Assembly (NCBI GenBank): GCA_958437935.1
Contig: CAUBPS010000009.1
Coordinates: 1 to 64,000 of the forward strand
Source of the DNA: an uncultured Collinsella sp.
GTDB taxonomy: Bacteria > Actinomycetota > Coriobacteriia > Coriobacteriales > Coriobacteriaceae
Reading direction: 5' to 3'
DNA length: 64,000 nt
A program made the translations under genes and the position numbers. Positions within the stretch are counted from its first letter, which is position 1. Each line of letters opens with the position of its first letter. The notes under the pieces are model-generated. The model was given only the letters and a program-made list of their open reading frames with translations. It was not told the DNA's origin and did no database searches. This document shows positions 42,832-50,551 of this stretch, in pieces.

Positions 42832-44403
42832 CTAGCCGAGCTTCCTCAGATAATGGAAGTCGCTCGCGTCATCGCCGGTGAACGCCCCGTGCAGCTCGTC
42901 GATAATGTCGGCGGTAGAAGTCATCTGCTGGTACATGTCGGCGCTTGTGACCCAGACGTTGCCGTTCTTCACGGCTTTGAACTGCGACAATAGCGCGTTT
43001 TTGCCTACGAAGTCGTTCAAGGTGGCAACCGATTCGTCGATGGTGCCGTTGTAGACGATGATGTCGGCATCCTTCGCCGTCGCGTAGAAGCGCTCCATTT
43101 CGAGCGTTACTGACGAACCTGACGTCGACGCCGTCTGCGCGTCATCGAGCGCGTAGCTGCCGCCTGCAAGCTCGATCATCTGCGCCACGTAGTCGCCCGC
43201 CCGCCTCGTGACGGCGGCCCCGTTCGAGTTAATGTAGAAATACGCCACGGTTTTACCTGACGACGCGAGCCCCGACGTTTGCTCGACGCGGGCCTTCTGC
43301 TCGTTGAACAGGTGCGCGGCCTCGTCTTCCTTGTCGAACAGGACGCCGAAAAGCTTAATCCACTCGACGCGCCCGAGTGCTTCGGGCTCGCTCGACGACT
43401 GTTCGGTGAGCACGACGAGCCCGAGCTTCTGCAGCTTTTCCTTCACATCGGGCGTGTGGTTGATCATGGTGTTCTCGATGGCGAGCGTGCAGCCCGAGGC
43501 CGATATTCGCTCGTAGTCGGGCGCGCTGTACTTGCCGCCGTAGGCGATCGCCCCACTTTCGAGCGCGCTTTTGAAGCGCGCGACCGAGCAATCGTCGGCC
43601 TTCGTGCCCGACATTAAGATATTGTCGTTCGCATCGAGCGCGTCGACCAGGCACATCGTTGCCGACGACACGAGGTACACCTTGTCGGCGGGGCGCCTTA
43701 TGACCGCGATGTCGGAGCTCAACCCATCAGGTACCTTCGCATCTTGCGGCACCACGAGGAAGCGCTCCCCGTTCGAAACGCAGATAAGCCGCAGGCCGCC
43801 TTCGTACTCGTCGACAGTGAAGTGCTTGGCGTATTCAAGCTGAAGCGCCCCCGTCGGCTCCCAGCCGCAGCCCAAATCGGCGTTGTGGAAGTCGGCCGCG
43901 GCGCTTGAAGCCGTTACCGCAGGGGAACCGCCGCTTGCATCGTCGCCCGATTTCTCCTTCATGGTGGATGAGTCGAAGTAGAGCGTGTAGTCGATGGTGT
44001 GCGGCGTCGACATGGCGACGGTCTCGGCCGACACGGCGATGTCCTCGTCGAGCGTGACGGGTATCTCGAATGTGGAGTTGCCGCCGTCGTTTACAGGCGC
44101 GTAGTCCACGCCGTCGACGGTCATTTTGTCGTAGTTCGAACTCGACCAGGTGATGGTCGCGGTGTAGGTGTCGCCATCCTTCACAATTGTGGTGGGTGAG
44201 GCGATGCTTGCGCGCCCTGACCCGCCGGAAAGCGAGACGCTCACAGTGTATTCCTGAGAGCCCGCCGTGCCACCGGTCGCGTTCGGGCTCGCACTGCACC
44301 CCGCGAAGGGAAGCGCGAGCAGGGCGACGAGAACGCAGGTGATCGCGCGCGCCGCGATGCTGCGGCGCTTCCTGCTTTCCTTCTTGGGAAGAATCGACCG
44401 CAT
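42832..44403 (-). CDS. NEAT-like/periplasmic-binding ABC substrate-binding lipoprotein
   Basis: A 523-residue exported lipoprotein with lipobox LPFAGC and lipidated C36. An N-terminal domain (about 50-150) has a NEAT/iron-transport-associated pattern: GSGRASIASP, WSSSNYDKM, TFEIPVTLDED, TVAMSTPHTIDYTLYFD. A FecB/BtuF-type periplasmic-binding domain follows (about 210-515). The combination suggests capture of a haem-like or corrinoid tetrapyrrole and delivery to the permease encoded next. The start overlaps nothing; four bases separate it from the small lipoprotein gene upstream. Confidence 0.82.
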   Translation of the reverse strand: MRSILPKKESRKRRSIAARAITCVLVALLALPFAGCSASPNATGGTAGSQEYTVSVSLSGGSGRASIASPTTIVKDGDTYTATITWSSSNYDKMTVDGVDYAPVNDGGNSTFEIPVTLDEDIAVSAETVAMSTPHTIDYTLYFDSSTMKEKSGDDASGGSPAVTASSAAADFHNADLGCGWEPTGALQLEYAKHFTVDEYEGGLRLICVSNGERFLVVPQDAKVPDGLSSDIAVIRRPADKVYLVSSATMCLVDALDANDNILMSGTKADDCSVARFKSALESGAIAYGGKYSAPDYERISASGCTLAIENTMINHTPDVKEKLQKLGLVVLTEQSSSEPEALGRVEWIKLFGVLFDKEDEAAHLFNEQKARVEQTSGLASSGKTVAYFYINSNGAAVTRRAGDYVAQMIELAGGSYALDDAQTASTSGSSVTLEMERFYATAKDADIIVYNGTIDESVATLNDFVGKNALLSQFKAVKNGNVWVTSADMYQQMTSTADIIDELHGAFTGDDASDFHYLRKLG

Positions 44404-44407
44404 GGCG

Positions 44408-44941
44408 TTACTTCAGCGCGTCGGCGCGCAGATCGACGCCGGCGGATTCGAACACGAGCGTGCGGTCGTACCACTGCCCTTTTCTAATGCTCCACGCGGC
44501 GCAGGCGGTGTCCTCGTCGAGCGCTTCAACGGGTACGTCGTAGGTGTACTTGCCTTCCGCGTTTTCCACATAGGGGATGAAGTCGGCCTCGCTCGCGGCG
44601 GCAGCCTCGTCGCCCGTGCCCATGAAGAGCTTGCCGTAGCCCGTGCCGGAAAGTGTCATCACGCAGTGCATGGAGCCGTTTTCCACGATGAGCTGGGCGT
44701 CCACAATCCTGAACATGTTCGAGCTGGAATCTACGGTGATCGGATAGGTGCCGTCGGCCACCTTGTCGGCGGTGATGGGGGCAGCGCTTGCGCCCTCGGG
44801 CGCATCGGCCGCCTGTTCGGTCTTTTCCTGGGAATCGGCATCGCTTGCCTTTGCGCTGTCGATTGAATTTCCGCCGCAGCCGGCGAGCGAGATCGCGAAA
44901 AGCGCCGCCGACAGGGCGAAGACGAGGGTTTTCTTCAACAT
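44408..44941 (-). CDS. Small NEAT-like lipoprotein
   Basis: A 177-residue lipoprotein with lipobox SLAGC and lipidated C22. After an acidic linker (about 25-55) comes a single domain (about 55-170) with the pattern VADGTYPITVDSSSNMF, GYGKLFMGTGDEAA, FIPYVE, YDVPVEALDED, TLVFES. This resembles the iron-transport-associated/NEAT-like domain seen in the larger lipoprotein. It may hand a tetrapyrrole or metal to that protein. Start ATG 44941 follows AAAGGA; a longer frame upstream runs through an intergenic hairpin and is discounted. Confidence 0.72.
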   Translation of the reverse strand: MLKKTLVFALSAALFAISLAGCGGNSIDSAKASDADSQEKTEQAADAPEGASAAPITADKVADGTYPITVDSSSNMFRIVDAQLIVENGSMHCVMTLSGTGYGKLFMGTGDEAAAASEADFIPYVENAEGKYTYDVPVEALDEDTACAAWSIRKGQWYDRTLVFESAGVDLRADALK

Positions 44942-45003
44942 GGAGGGGTTCCTTTCAATCGCTTCGACCGCCCGCGCCGTGCGGTGGGCGGGCGGGATGC
45001 GAA

Positions 45004-45050
45004 TGCAACGGGCATGCGTCGTCGTCGGGGAAAGGCGCATGCCCGTTGCA
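45004..45050. repeat. Perfect 15-bp inverted repeat between cbiK and the small lipoprotein gene
   Basis: TGCAACGGGCATGCG (45004-45018) is the exact reverse complement of 45036-45050, with a 17-base loop. On the minus-strand transcript it forms a stem just after the cbiK stop codon. It has no T-tract. Confidence 0.75.
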
Positions 45051-45085
45051 CGGGGACGCGACCGGCGCTCCCGTGCGCGGCGAGT

Positions 45086-46012
45086 TTACAGCTTGGCGAT
45101 GGCGTCGTCCACGTGCGAGACGTAGATGTCGTCGACCGCGACGTTCTGTCCCAGACCCTGGAGCAGGCACGTCACTTCGAAGCCGGCGGCCACGAACTTC
45201 GCAGCCCAGCTGTCGGGGTCGGTCTCGTCTGCCATGTCGTTGTTCGCGTGGTCGCCCGCGACCACCATGAACGGCGCGAGCACGGCCTTCTTGTAGCCTG
45301 CGGCGCTCGCGGCGGCGATAACATCCTCGCAGGTCGGTTCAGCCTCGACGGTGCCGACGAAGAACTGAGTCAAGCCCTCGTTCTTGAACACTTCCTGCAT
45401 CTTTGTATAGTCGGCGTTGGAATCGGCTTCGGTGCCGTGACCCATGAGGCACAGCGCCGTCTTGCCGTCGTCGAAGGACGCCATGTTCTCCTTAATGGCT
45501 GCGGCCACCTTCTTGTAGTCGTCGTCGGAGGTGAGCAGCGGGTCGCCGAGCGAGATCTTGTCGAACTTGTCGGCGTACTTGTCGAGCTCGTCTTTCACGT
45601 CGGCGTATTCCAGGCCAGCCATGAGATGCGTCGGCTGCACGACGATTTCCTTCACGCCGTCTTCCACGCAGCGGTCGAGCGCCTCGGTCATGTTGTCGAT
45701 CGTGATGCCGTCGCGCTTCTTCAGCTTGTCGATGATGATCTGCGCGGTGAAGGCGCGGCGGATGTCGTAGTCCTGCCAGTACTTCTCGCGGATAGCGTCT
45801 TCGATGGCGCCGATGGTGATGTGGCGCGAGTCATTGTAGCTCGTGCCGAAGCTCGTGACGAGGATGACCGGCTTCACGGCCTTCTCCTTTTCACTCGATT
45901 TCTCGGAACTCGCGGAGGTGTTGGAGCAGCCCGCGAGCGCGACTCCGGCGAGCGCGACGGCTCCGGTTGCTGCGGCGCCCATGAAGCCGCGGCGTGACAT
46001 CTGGTCGGACAT
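45086..46012 (-). CDS. cbiK: Exported CbiK-type sirohydrochlorin cobaltochelatase lipoprotein
   Basis: A 308-residue class II chelatase preceded by a twin-arginine-like signal (SRRGFMGAAATGAVALAG) ending in lipobox LAGC (C29). The chelatase signature is present: SFGTSYNDSR (54-63), H129 in QPTHLMAGLEY, H192 in MGHGTEAD and GDHANNDM. It should insert Co2+ (or Fe2+) into sirohydrochlorin or a related tetrapyrrole, but outside the cytoplasm, like the periplasmic CbiK of Desulfovibrio. It is the first gene behind the cobalamin riboswitch and precedes the lipoprotein/ABC genes. ATG 46012 follows GAGGAAAGGA. Confidence 0.87.
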   Translation of the reverse strand: MSDQMSRRGFMGAAATGAVALAGVALAGCSNTSASSEKSSEKEKAVKPVILVTSFGTSYNDSRHITIGAIEDAIREKYWQDYDIRRAFTAQIIIDKLKKRDGITIDNMTEALDRCVEDGVKEIVVQPTHLMAGLEYADVKDELDKYADKFDKISLGDPLLTSDDDYKKVAAAIKENMASFDDGKTALCLMGHGTEADSNADYTKMQEVFKNEGLTQFFVGTVEAEPTCEDVIAAASAAGYKKAVLAPFMVVAGDHANNDMADETDPDSWAAKFVAAGFEVTCLLQGLGQNVAVDDIYVSHVDDAIAKL

Positions 46013-46068
46013 GGTTTTTCCTTTCCTCGGTTTGCCGGTCCCCCGGCGACAGTTGCTTGTCGGCACAA

Positions 46069-46095
46069 GCGAAAGAAAAGCGCACCCCTCGGGGT
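46069..46095 (-). terminator. Possible riboswitch expression-platform terminator
   Basis: On the minus strand a short hairpin ACCCC-GA-GGGGT (46094-46083) is followed by GCGCTTTTCTTT. A second hairpin, CACGGC-ATC-GCCGTG (46126-46112), lies between it and the aptamer and could be the alternative structure. Confidence 0.4.
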
Positions 46096-46133
46096 TCACA
46101 AGGAGCTAACGCCACGGCGATGCCGTGAGGAAA

Positions 46134-46262
46134 AGGCGAAGCAGTCTGGCTTGGGGCGCGAGGCGGTTCGCCCGCGCGTCCTACACAGTAATGTCCCTTG
46201 CCCAGGATTCCCACCTGGTTCCCTCCGCAAGCCAGCGCGGGCTGTGCGGGCGCTGCGCCGGT
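46134..46262 (-). promoter_or_regulatory. Cobalamin riboswitch aptamer
   Basis: The minus strand shows the conserved core GAGGGAACCAGGTGGGAAT, then CCTGGGCAAGGGACATTACT, a GC-rich variable arm, and the 3' B12-box-like AAGCCAGACTGCTTCGCC. These match the cobalamin riboswitch order of GGGAA, GGUG-AAUCC, the ACUGU segment and the closing GCCAG...GCC. It lies 120 bp upstream of cbiK, so the exported chelatase, lipoproteins and ABC transporter are probably repressed by a cobalamin. Confidence 0.85.
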
Positions 46263-46470
46263 CATTTCCTTTTATCCGATTGTCATATGCTCGTTGCCGA
46301 AACTTTTACTATGATAGTGGGCACTTGTGAACGTGTCAAAGCCAGGGCGGGCTGCATTGCGCCTCCTGCCTGCGTATTTGCGCCGATTGCCGCTGCAGGC
46401 GCCGTGTTTTGCCCGCTGCGCGAAAGGCGGCGTAAACGGTTGCGATGAGAAACGGGAAGGGAAGGCTCGG
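46263..46470 (+). promoter_or_regulatory. Divergent promoter region and leader of the cobalamin operon
   Basis: The AT-rich stretch 46268-46320, with TTGTCA, TTGCCG and TATGAT elements, is the only promoter-like DNA between the divergent operons. The plus-strand leader that follows has a GC-rich hairpin (46358-46402, GCCTGC with GCAGGC). I do not see a second cobalamin aptamer on the plus strand. Exact promoters cannot be fixed by eye. Confidence 0.4.
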
Positions 46471-47262
46471 ATGATTCATATCGTTGGCGCAGGCTCGGGC
46501 GCCGCCGACCTTATCACGCTGCGCGGGGCGCGCCTTCTGCGCGCGGCCGACGTGGTCGTTTGGGCGGGAAGCCTTGTGAACCCCGAGCTGCTCGCTGAGT
46601 GCAAGGAATCCTGCATCGTCTACGACAGCGCGCACATGACCTTGGAGGAAGTGCTCGACGTGATGTGCGCGGCGGATGCGCGGGGCGAGGAAGTGGTGCG
46701 CCTGCACACGGGCGACCCGTGCCTGTACGGCGCCATCCAGGAGCAGATGGACGCACTCGACGCGCGCGGCGTGGACTACGAGGTGGTGCCCGGCGTGTCG
46801 AGCTTTTGCGGTGCCGCGGCGGCGCTTCGCCAGGAATACACGCTGCCGGGAATCAGCCAGTCGGTCGTGATCACGCGGCTTTCCGGACGTACCCCCATGC
46901 CCGCGGGCGAGGGCATGCGCACCATGGCGGAAAGCGGCTCGACTATGGTTATCTTCCTGAGCTCGGGTATGCTCGCCGAGCTTTCCGCCGAGCTTTTGGC
47001 CGCGGGCCGCAGCTCCGACGAGCCGGCGGCGCTCGTGTACAAGGCGACCTGGCCTGAGGAGCGCGTGGTGCGCTGCACAGTGGGCACGCTCGCCGATGCG
47101 GGCGCGCGAGAGGGCATCGACCGCACGGCGCTCGTGGTGGTGGGCCGCGTGCTCGGAGCTCGCGGCGGGCTTGCGCACGACGGCGCGCAAGCGGAGTCGT
47201 ACGAGCGCAGCAAGCTTTACGACCCTTCGTTTGCCACGGGGTATCGGAAGGCGAGAAGCTAG
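46471..47262 (+). CDS. cbiF: Cobalt-precorrin-4 C11-methyltransferase
   Basis: A 263-residue SAM-dependent tetrapyrrole methyltransferase (CbiF/CobM). Family marks are IVGAGSGAADLITLRG at the start, VVWAGSLVNPELL, YDSAHMTLEEV and HTGDPCLYGAI; this set separates CbiF from other corrin methylases. It methylates C11 during anaerobic corrin formation. ATG 46471 follows GGGAAGG; a 48-codon upstream extension is leader RNA. It opens the 17-gene cobalamin operon, and cbiD follows one base after its stop. Confidence 0.92.
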   Translation: MIHIVGAGSGAADLITLRGARLLRAADVVVWAGSLVNPELLAECKESCIVYDSAHMTLEEVLDVMCAADARGEEVVRLHTGDPCLYGAIQEQMDALDARGVDYEVVPGVSSFCGAAAALRQEYTLPGISQSVVITRLSGRTPMPAGEGMRTMAESGSTMVIFLSSGMLAELSAELLAAGRSSDEPAALVYKATWPEERVVRCTVGTLADAGAREGIDRTALVVVGRVLGARGGLAHDGAQAESYERSKLYDPSFATGYRKARS

Positions 47263-47263
47263 C

Positions 47264-48448
47264 GTGGCCTTCGAGCACTACATATATACCGGGACGACCC
47301 GCCTGCGCTGCGGCTATACCACGGGGAGCTGCGCCACGCTCGCGGCGAAGGCGGCCTGCGAGATGCTCTTGTCACGAAAGCCCGTCGGCCGCGTGTCGAT
47401 CGTCACCCCCGGCGGGCTGCCCGTCGAGGCGAACGTGGTCGACGCATGCATCGGCGAGGGGTGCGCCCAGTGCGCCGTGCGAAAGGACGCAGGTGACGAT
47501 GCCGATGTGACCGACGGCGTGCTCGTGTACGCGCGCGTGGAACATGCGGGGTCGGGCACGGGTTCTGCGGGCAGCAAGGGCGTGCCCGCGCGCGAATCGG
47601 AAGTTTCCGTCGATGGCGGCGTGGGCGTGGGGCGCGTGACGTTGCCCGGGCTCGAGCAGCCGGTGGGGGCGGCCGCCATCAACGCGACGCCGCGCGCGAT
47701 GATCACTTCGGCGGTGCGCGAGGTGTGCGCCGCGCACGGCTTTTCTGGAAATATTGCTGTGACGATTTCGGTACCCGAGGGTGTTGCCCTTGCCGAAAAG
47801 ACCTTCAACCCGCGCCTGGGGATAGAGGACGGCATCTCCATCCTGGGCACGACGGGCATCGTCGAGCCGCGCAGCCTCGCTGCCTTGCGCGACAGCATCG
47901 AGCTCGAGATCCGGCAGCATGCGGCTATGGGGCGGTGCGGAGTCGTGCTCACGCCCGGCAACTACGGCGCGCAGTTCATCTCGGGGCATTTCCACCTAAA
48001 CGGTGCGCCGGTGGTCTTCATCTCCAACTTTGTGGGCGATGCGATTGATTGCTGCGTTCGCGAGGGATTCACCAATGTCCTTCTTGTGGGACACATCGGC
48101 AAGCTGGTGAAGGTCGCGGGCGGCATCATGGACACCCATTCGCGTACCGCCGACTGCCGCGCGGAGATTCTGGCCGCCCACGCGGCCTTGGCCGGCGCGG
48201 GCGCGAAGACCGTGCGCGATATCATGTCGTCGGTCACGACCACGGCGGCGCTCGAGGTAATCGAGGCCGCCGGCGTGGGGGACGCTGCGCGCGCTTCGCT
48301 CGCTGCGGCAATCGAGGACAGGTTGCGCCGCCGCGCGGCGGGCGGATGCGACATCGCCGCGGTCGTGTTCGACGCCGAGCGCCGCGAGCTTTTCCGCACG
48401 TCGGGCGCCGATGCAGTTATCGGGGAATTGGGGGCGACGTATGAGTAA
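47264..48448 (+). CDS. cbiD: Cobalt-precorrin-5B C1-methyltransferase
   Basis: A 394-residue CbiD, the anaerobic-route enzyme that methylates C1. The diagnostic N-terminal RCGYTTGSCA is at 15-24. The central ATPRAMI, EKTFNPRLGIEDGISILGT and late VLLVGHIGKLVKVAGGIMDTHS segments are typical. It starts with GTG 47264 (RBS-like GGAAGGCGAG upstream). The presence of CbiD (absent from the aerobic pathway) marks the operon as the anaerobic type. It overlaps the cbiL remnant by eight bases. Confidence 0.93.
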   Translation: MAFEHYIYTGTTRLRCGYTTGSCATLAAKAACEMLLSRKPVGRVSIVTPGGLPVEANVVDACIGEGCAQCAVRKDAGDDADVTDGVLVYARVEHAGSGTGSAGSKGVPARESEVSVDGGVGVGRVTLPGLEQPVGAAAINATPRAMITSAVREVCAAHGFSGNIAVTISVPEGVALAEKTFNPRLGIEDGISILGTTGIVEPRSLAALRDSIELEIRQHAAMGRCGVVLTPGNYGAQFISGHFHLNGAPVVFISNFVGDAIDCCVREGFTNVLLVGHIGKLVKVAGGIMDTHSRTADCRAEILAAHAALAGAGAKTVRDIMSSVTTTAALEVIEAAGVGDAARASLAAAIEDRLRRRAAGGCDIAAVVFDAERRELFRTSGADAVIGELGATYE

Positions 48449-48674
48449 AGGCGTGCTGTACGGGGTGCGTCGCGCAATCGGCTGGTCGGGGACGAAGGTG
48501 GTCATGAAGGCGCGCCGCTCGCTTGCGGACACGAAGCGCATCCTTTGCGAGGAGGGCGCCTTCGACGGCGCCGAGCTCGTAGAGGATTGTGGGCTTCCGG
48601 GTGAGCGCGTGTACCGCTCGCTCGACGATGTGCCCGATCGGGGCAGCTACTTCTCGACGATGGTGGTGCGCTAG
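48441..48674 (+). pseudogene. cbiL: Remnant of precorrin-2 C20-methyltransferase, internal deletion
   Basis: A 77-residue open frame whose first nine residues (MSKGVLYGV) are the start of CbiL/CobI and whose last 60 (from GTKVVMKARRSL through AELVEDCGLPGERVYRSL to SYFSTMVVR) are its C-terminus. The middle two-thirds, including the SAM-binding GxGPGD continuation and the GDP motif, is missing, and the reading frame is preserved. The product cannot bind SAM or methylate C20. No other CbiL is in the window. The flanking overlaps (eight bases with cbiD, adjacent to cbiG) are those expected of the original intact gene. Confidence 0.85.
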
Positions 48675-49808
48675 ATGAGGGTTTCCTGCATAGCGTTCAC
48701 CGAGAGGGGATATGCGTTTGCGGAGCGCGCCGCACGCGCGCTTTCCGATTGCGCGCAGACAGGTGAAGATGACCCTGGCTGGGACGTTTCCGTTTCGCGC
48801 GGGTTCGGCGAGGGGAAGGCAGACCTGCGCGCATGGACGGCGCTCGCGTGGGAAGCGTCGGACGCGCTTCTGTTCGTGGGCGCGGCGGGCATCGCCGTGC
48901 GGGCGATCGCGCCGCATGTCGCCTCGAAGACAAACGATCCCGCGGTTGTGGCGATCGATGAGGCGGGGCGCTTTGCTGTCCCGCTTTTGTCGGGGCATTT
49001 GGGCGGTGCGAACGAGCTTGCGCAAACCGTGGCACGCGCGGCAGGGGCCATCCCCGTCATCACCACGGCGACCGACGTCCGCGGCGTGTGGGCGGTGGAT
49101 ACGTGGGCGCGCTGTGCGGGGCTCGCCGTTTCGAATCCCGAGGCTATCAAGCGAGTCTCGGCGCGGCTGCTTTCGGGCGGGCGCGTGACGCTCTATTCCG
49201 ATATGCCGATTTCGGGACAGCCGCCTGAGGGGGTTGACATTGCGTCCGACCGCGCTCGGGCCGATATCGTCGTGTCGCCGTTTGCTGGCGCGAATGCAGG
49301 CGCGTCCGTTCGCGCGGCGGAGACAACGGGCGAGGTCGTGCCCGCCGGTGAGACGGGCAAGCCGGCGGGCGTGCGGGCGCAGGCGCCTGCACACGAGCCG
49401 CTTCGCCTTGTCGTGCCCTGCATCGTTGCGGGCATAGGGTGCCGCCGCGGTGCGTGCGCCGAAGCGATCGGGGAGGCGTTTCTTCTCGCGTGCGGGCAGG
49501 CGGGCATCTCGCCTTCGGCCGTGCGCGAGGCGGCGACGATCGACGTGAAGGCGCACGAGGAGGGTCTGCTCGCCTTCTGCCGCGCGCGCAATATCCCGCT
49601 TGCGACGTATTCCGCAGAGGAGTTGTCGCTGGTCGAAGGCAGCGTTTCGCCATCTGATTTCGTGCGCGCGACGGTGGGGGTCGACAACGTGTGCGAGCGC
49701 GCGGCGCTCGCGGACGGGGGCAAACTTATCTTCCCGAAGCTCGCTCACGGCGGCGTGACCGTTGCGTTTTCCAAGGTAACTATCGAACTTTCGTTTAAGG
49801 AGCGGTGA
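48675..49808 (+). CDS. cbiG: Cobalt-precorrin-5A hydrolase
   Basis: A 377-residue CbiG, which opens the delta-lactone of cobalt-precorrin-5A and releases acetaldehyde during ring contraction. The N-terminal domain has FVGAAGIAVRAIAPHV and PLLSGHLGGANELA. A poorly conserved A/G/P-rich linker (about 200-245) leads to the C-terminal domain with VAGIGCRRGA and the late FPKLAHGGVTVAFS. It starts immediately after the cbiL remnant stop and overlaps cbiH by one base. Confidence 0.92.
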   Translation: MRVSCIAFTERGYAFAERAARALSDCAQTGEDDPGWDVSVSRGFGEGKADLRAWTALAWEASDALLFVGAAGIAVRAIAPHVASKTNDPAVVAIDEAGRFAVPLLSGHLGGANELAQTVARAAGAIPVITTATDVRGVWAVDTWARCAGLAVSNPEAIKRVSARLLSGGRVTLYSDMPISGQPPEGVDIASDRARADIVVSPFAGANAGASVRAAETTGEVVPAGETGKPAGVRAQAPAHEPLRLVVPCIVAGIGCRRGACAEAIGEAFLLACGQAGISPSAVREAATIDVKAHEEGLLAFCRARNIPLATYSAEELSLVEGSVSPSDFVRATVGVDNVCERAALADGGKLIFPKLAHGGVTVAFSKVTIELSFKER

Positions 49809-50551
49809 TGGGAAAGCTCTTCGTGGTGGGGATCGGCCCGGGCGGCCCCGGCGGCATGACGATTGCGGCTCGGCGCGCGCTCGAGGCGGCCGACATCGTT
49901 GTGGGGTACACGAAATACGTGGAGCTCGCGCTCGCCGCCGTGCCCGACGCGGCGCATCTCGCGACGCCGATGATGCACGAGGTCGAACGGTGCCGTCTGG
50001 CGCTTTCGCGCGCGCAGAGCGGAGAAGCCGTGGCGCTCGTGTGTAGCGGTGACGCGGGCGTGTACGGCATGGCGAGCCCCGTGCTGGAGCTTGCGGAGGA
50101 CTACCCCGATGTAGACGTGGAAGTTATCGCCGGGGCCACCGCGGCTCAGAGCGGGTCGGCGGTGCTCGGCGCCCCGCTTGCCCACGACTTCGCGGTCGTG
50201 TCGCTCTCCGATCTGCTCACGCCGTGGGAGGTCATCGAGCGCAGACTCGCCGCTGTGGCGAGCGCTGACTTCTGCATCTGTTTGTACAACCCGCGCAGCA
50301 GAAAGCGCGCCGACAGGCTCTCGCGCGCGGCGAAGATTATGCTCGAATGGAAGGCCCCCGACACGCTCTGCGGCTGGGTACGCAACATCGGGCGCGAGGG
50401 GCAGCAGTCGGGCATGTGCAGGCTCTCCGAGCTGGGGGAGTTCGACGCCGACATGTTCACCACCGTGTTCGTCGGCAACGCGGACACGAAGCGCGTAGGC
50501 GGTCGTATGGTCACGCCGCGCGGGTATCGGGAGATTCCATGCGAAAAGTAA
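49808..50551 (+). CDS. cbiH: Cobalt-precorrin-3 C17-methyltransferase
   Basis: A 247-residue CbiH/CobJ-type methylase that methylates C17 with ring contraction. It shows GIGPGGPG at 8-15, VGYTKYVEL, CSGDAGVYGMA, AGATAAQSG and CLYNPRSRKR, which together identify the CobJ subfamily. ATG 49808 shares a base with the cbiG stop (TGATG). Its end overlaps cbiET by 13 bases. Together with CbiG it carries out the ring-contraction steps. Confidence 0.93.
   Translation: MGKLFVVGIGPGGPGGMTIAARRALEAADIVVGYTKYVELALAAVPDAAHLATPMMHEVERCRLALSRAQSGEAVALVCSGDAGVYGMASPVLELAEDYPDVDVEVIAGATAAQSGSAVLGAPLAHDFAVVSLSDLLTPWEVIERRLAAVASADFCICLYNPRSRKRADRLSRAAKIMLEWKAPDTLCGWVRNIGREGQQSGMCRLSELGEFDADMFTTVFVGNADTKRVGGRMVTPRGYREIPCEK

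Noticed and set aside
42178..42993. Plus-strand frame opposite the permease gene
   Set aside because: Antisense of a clear FecCD permease; lacks any domain and has no RBS.
46321..46470. A second cobalamin riboswitch upstream of cbiF (AAAGCCAGG looked suggestive)
   Set aside because: The other conserved aptamer segments are missing on the plus strand; only the minus-strand aptamer is complete.
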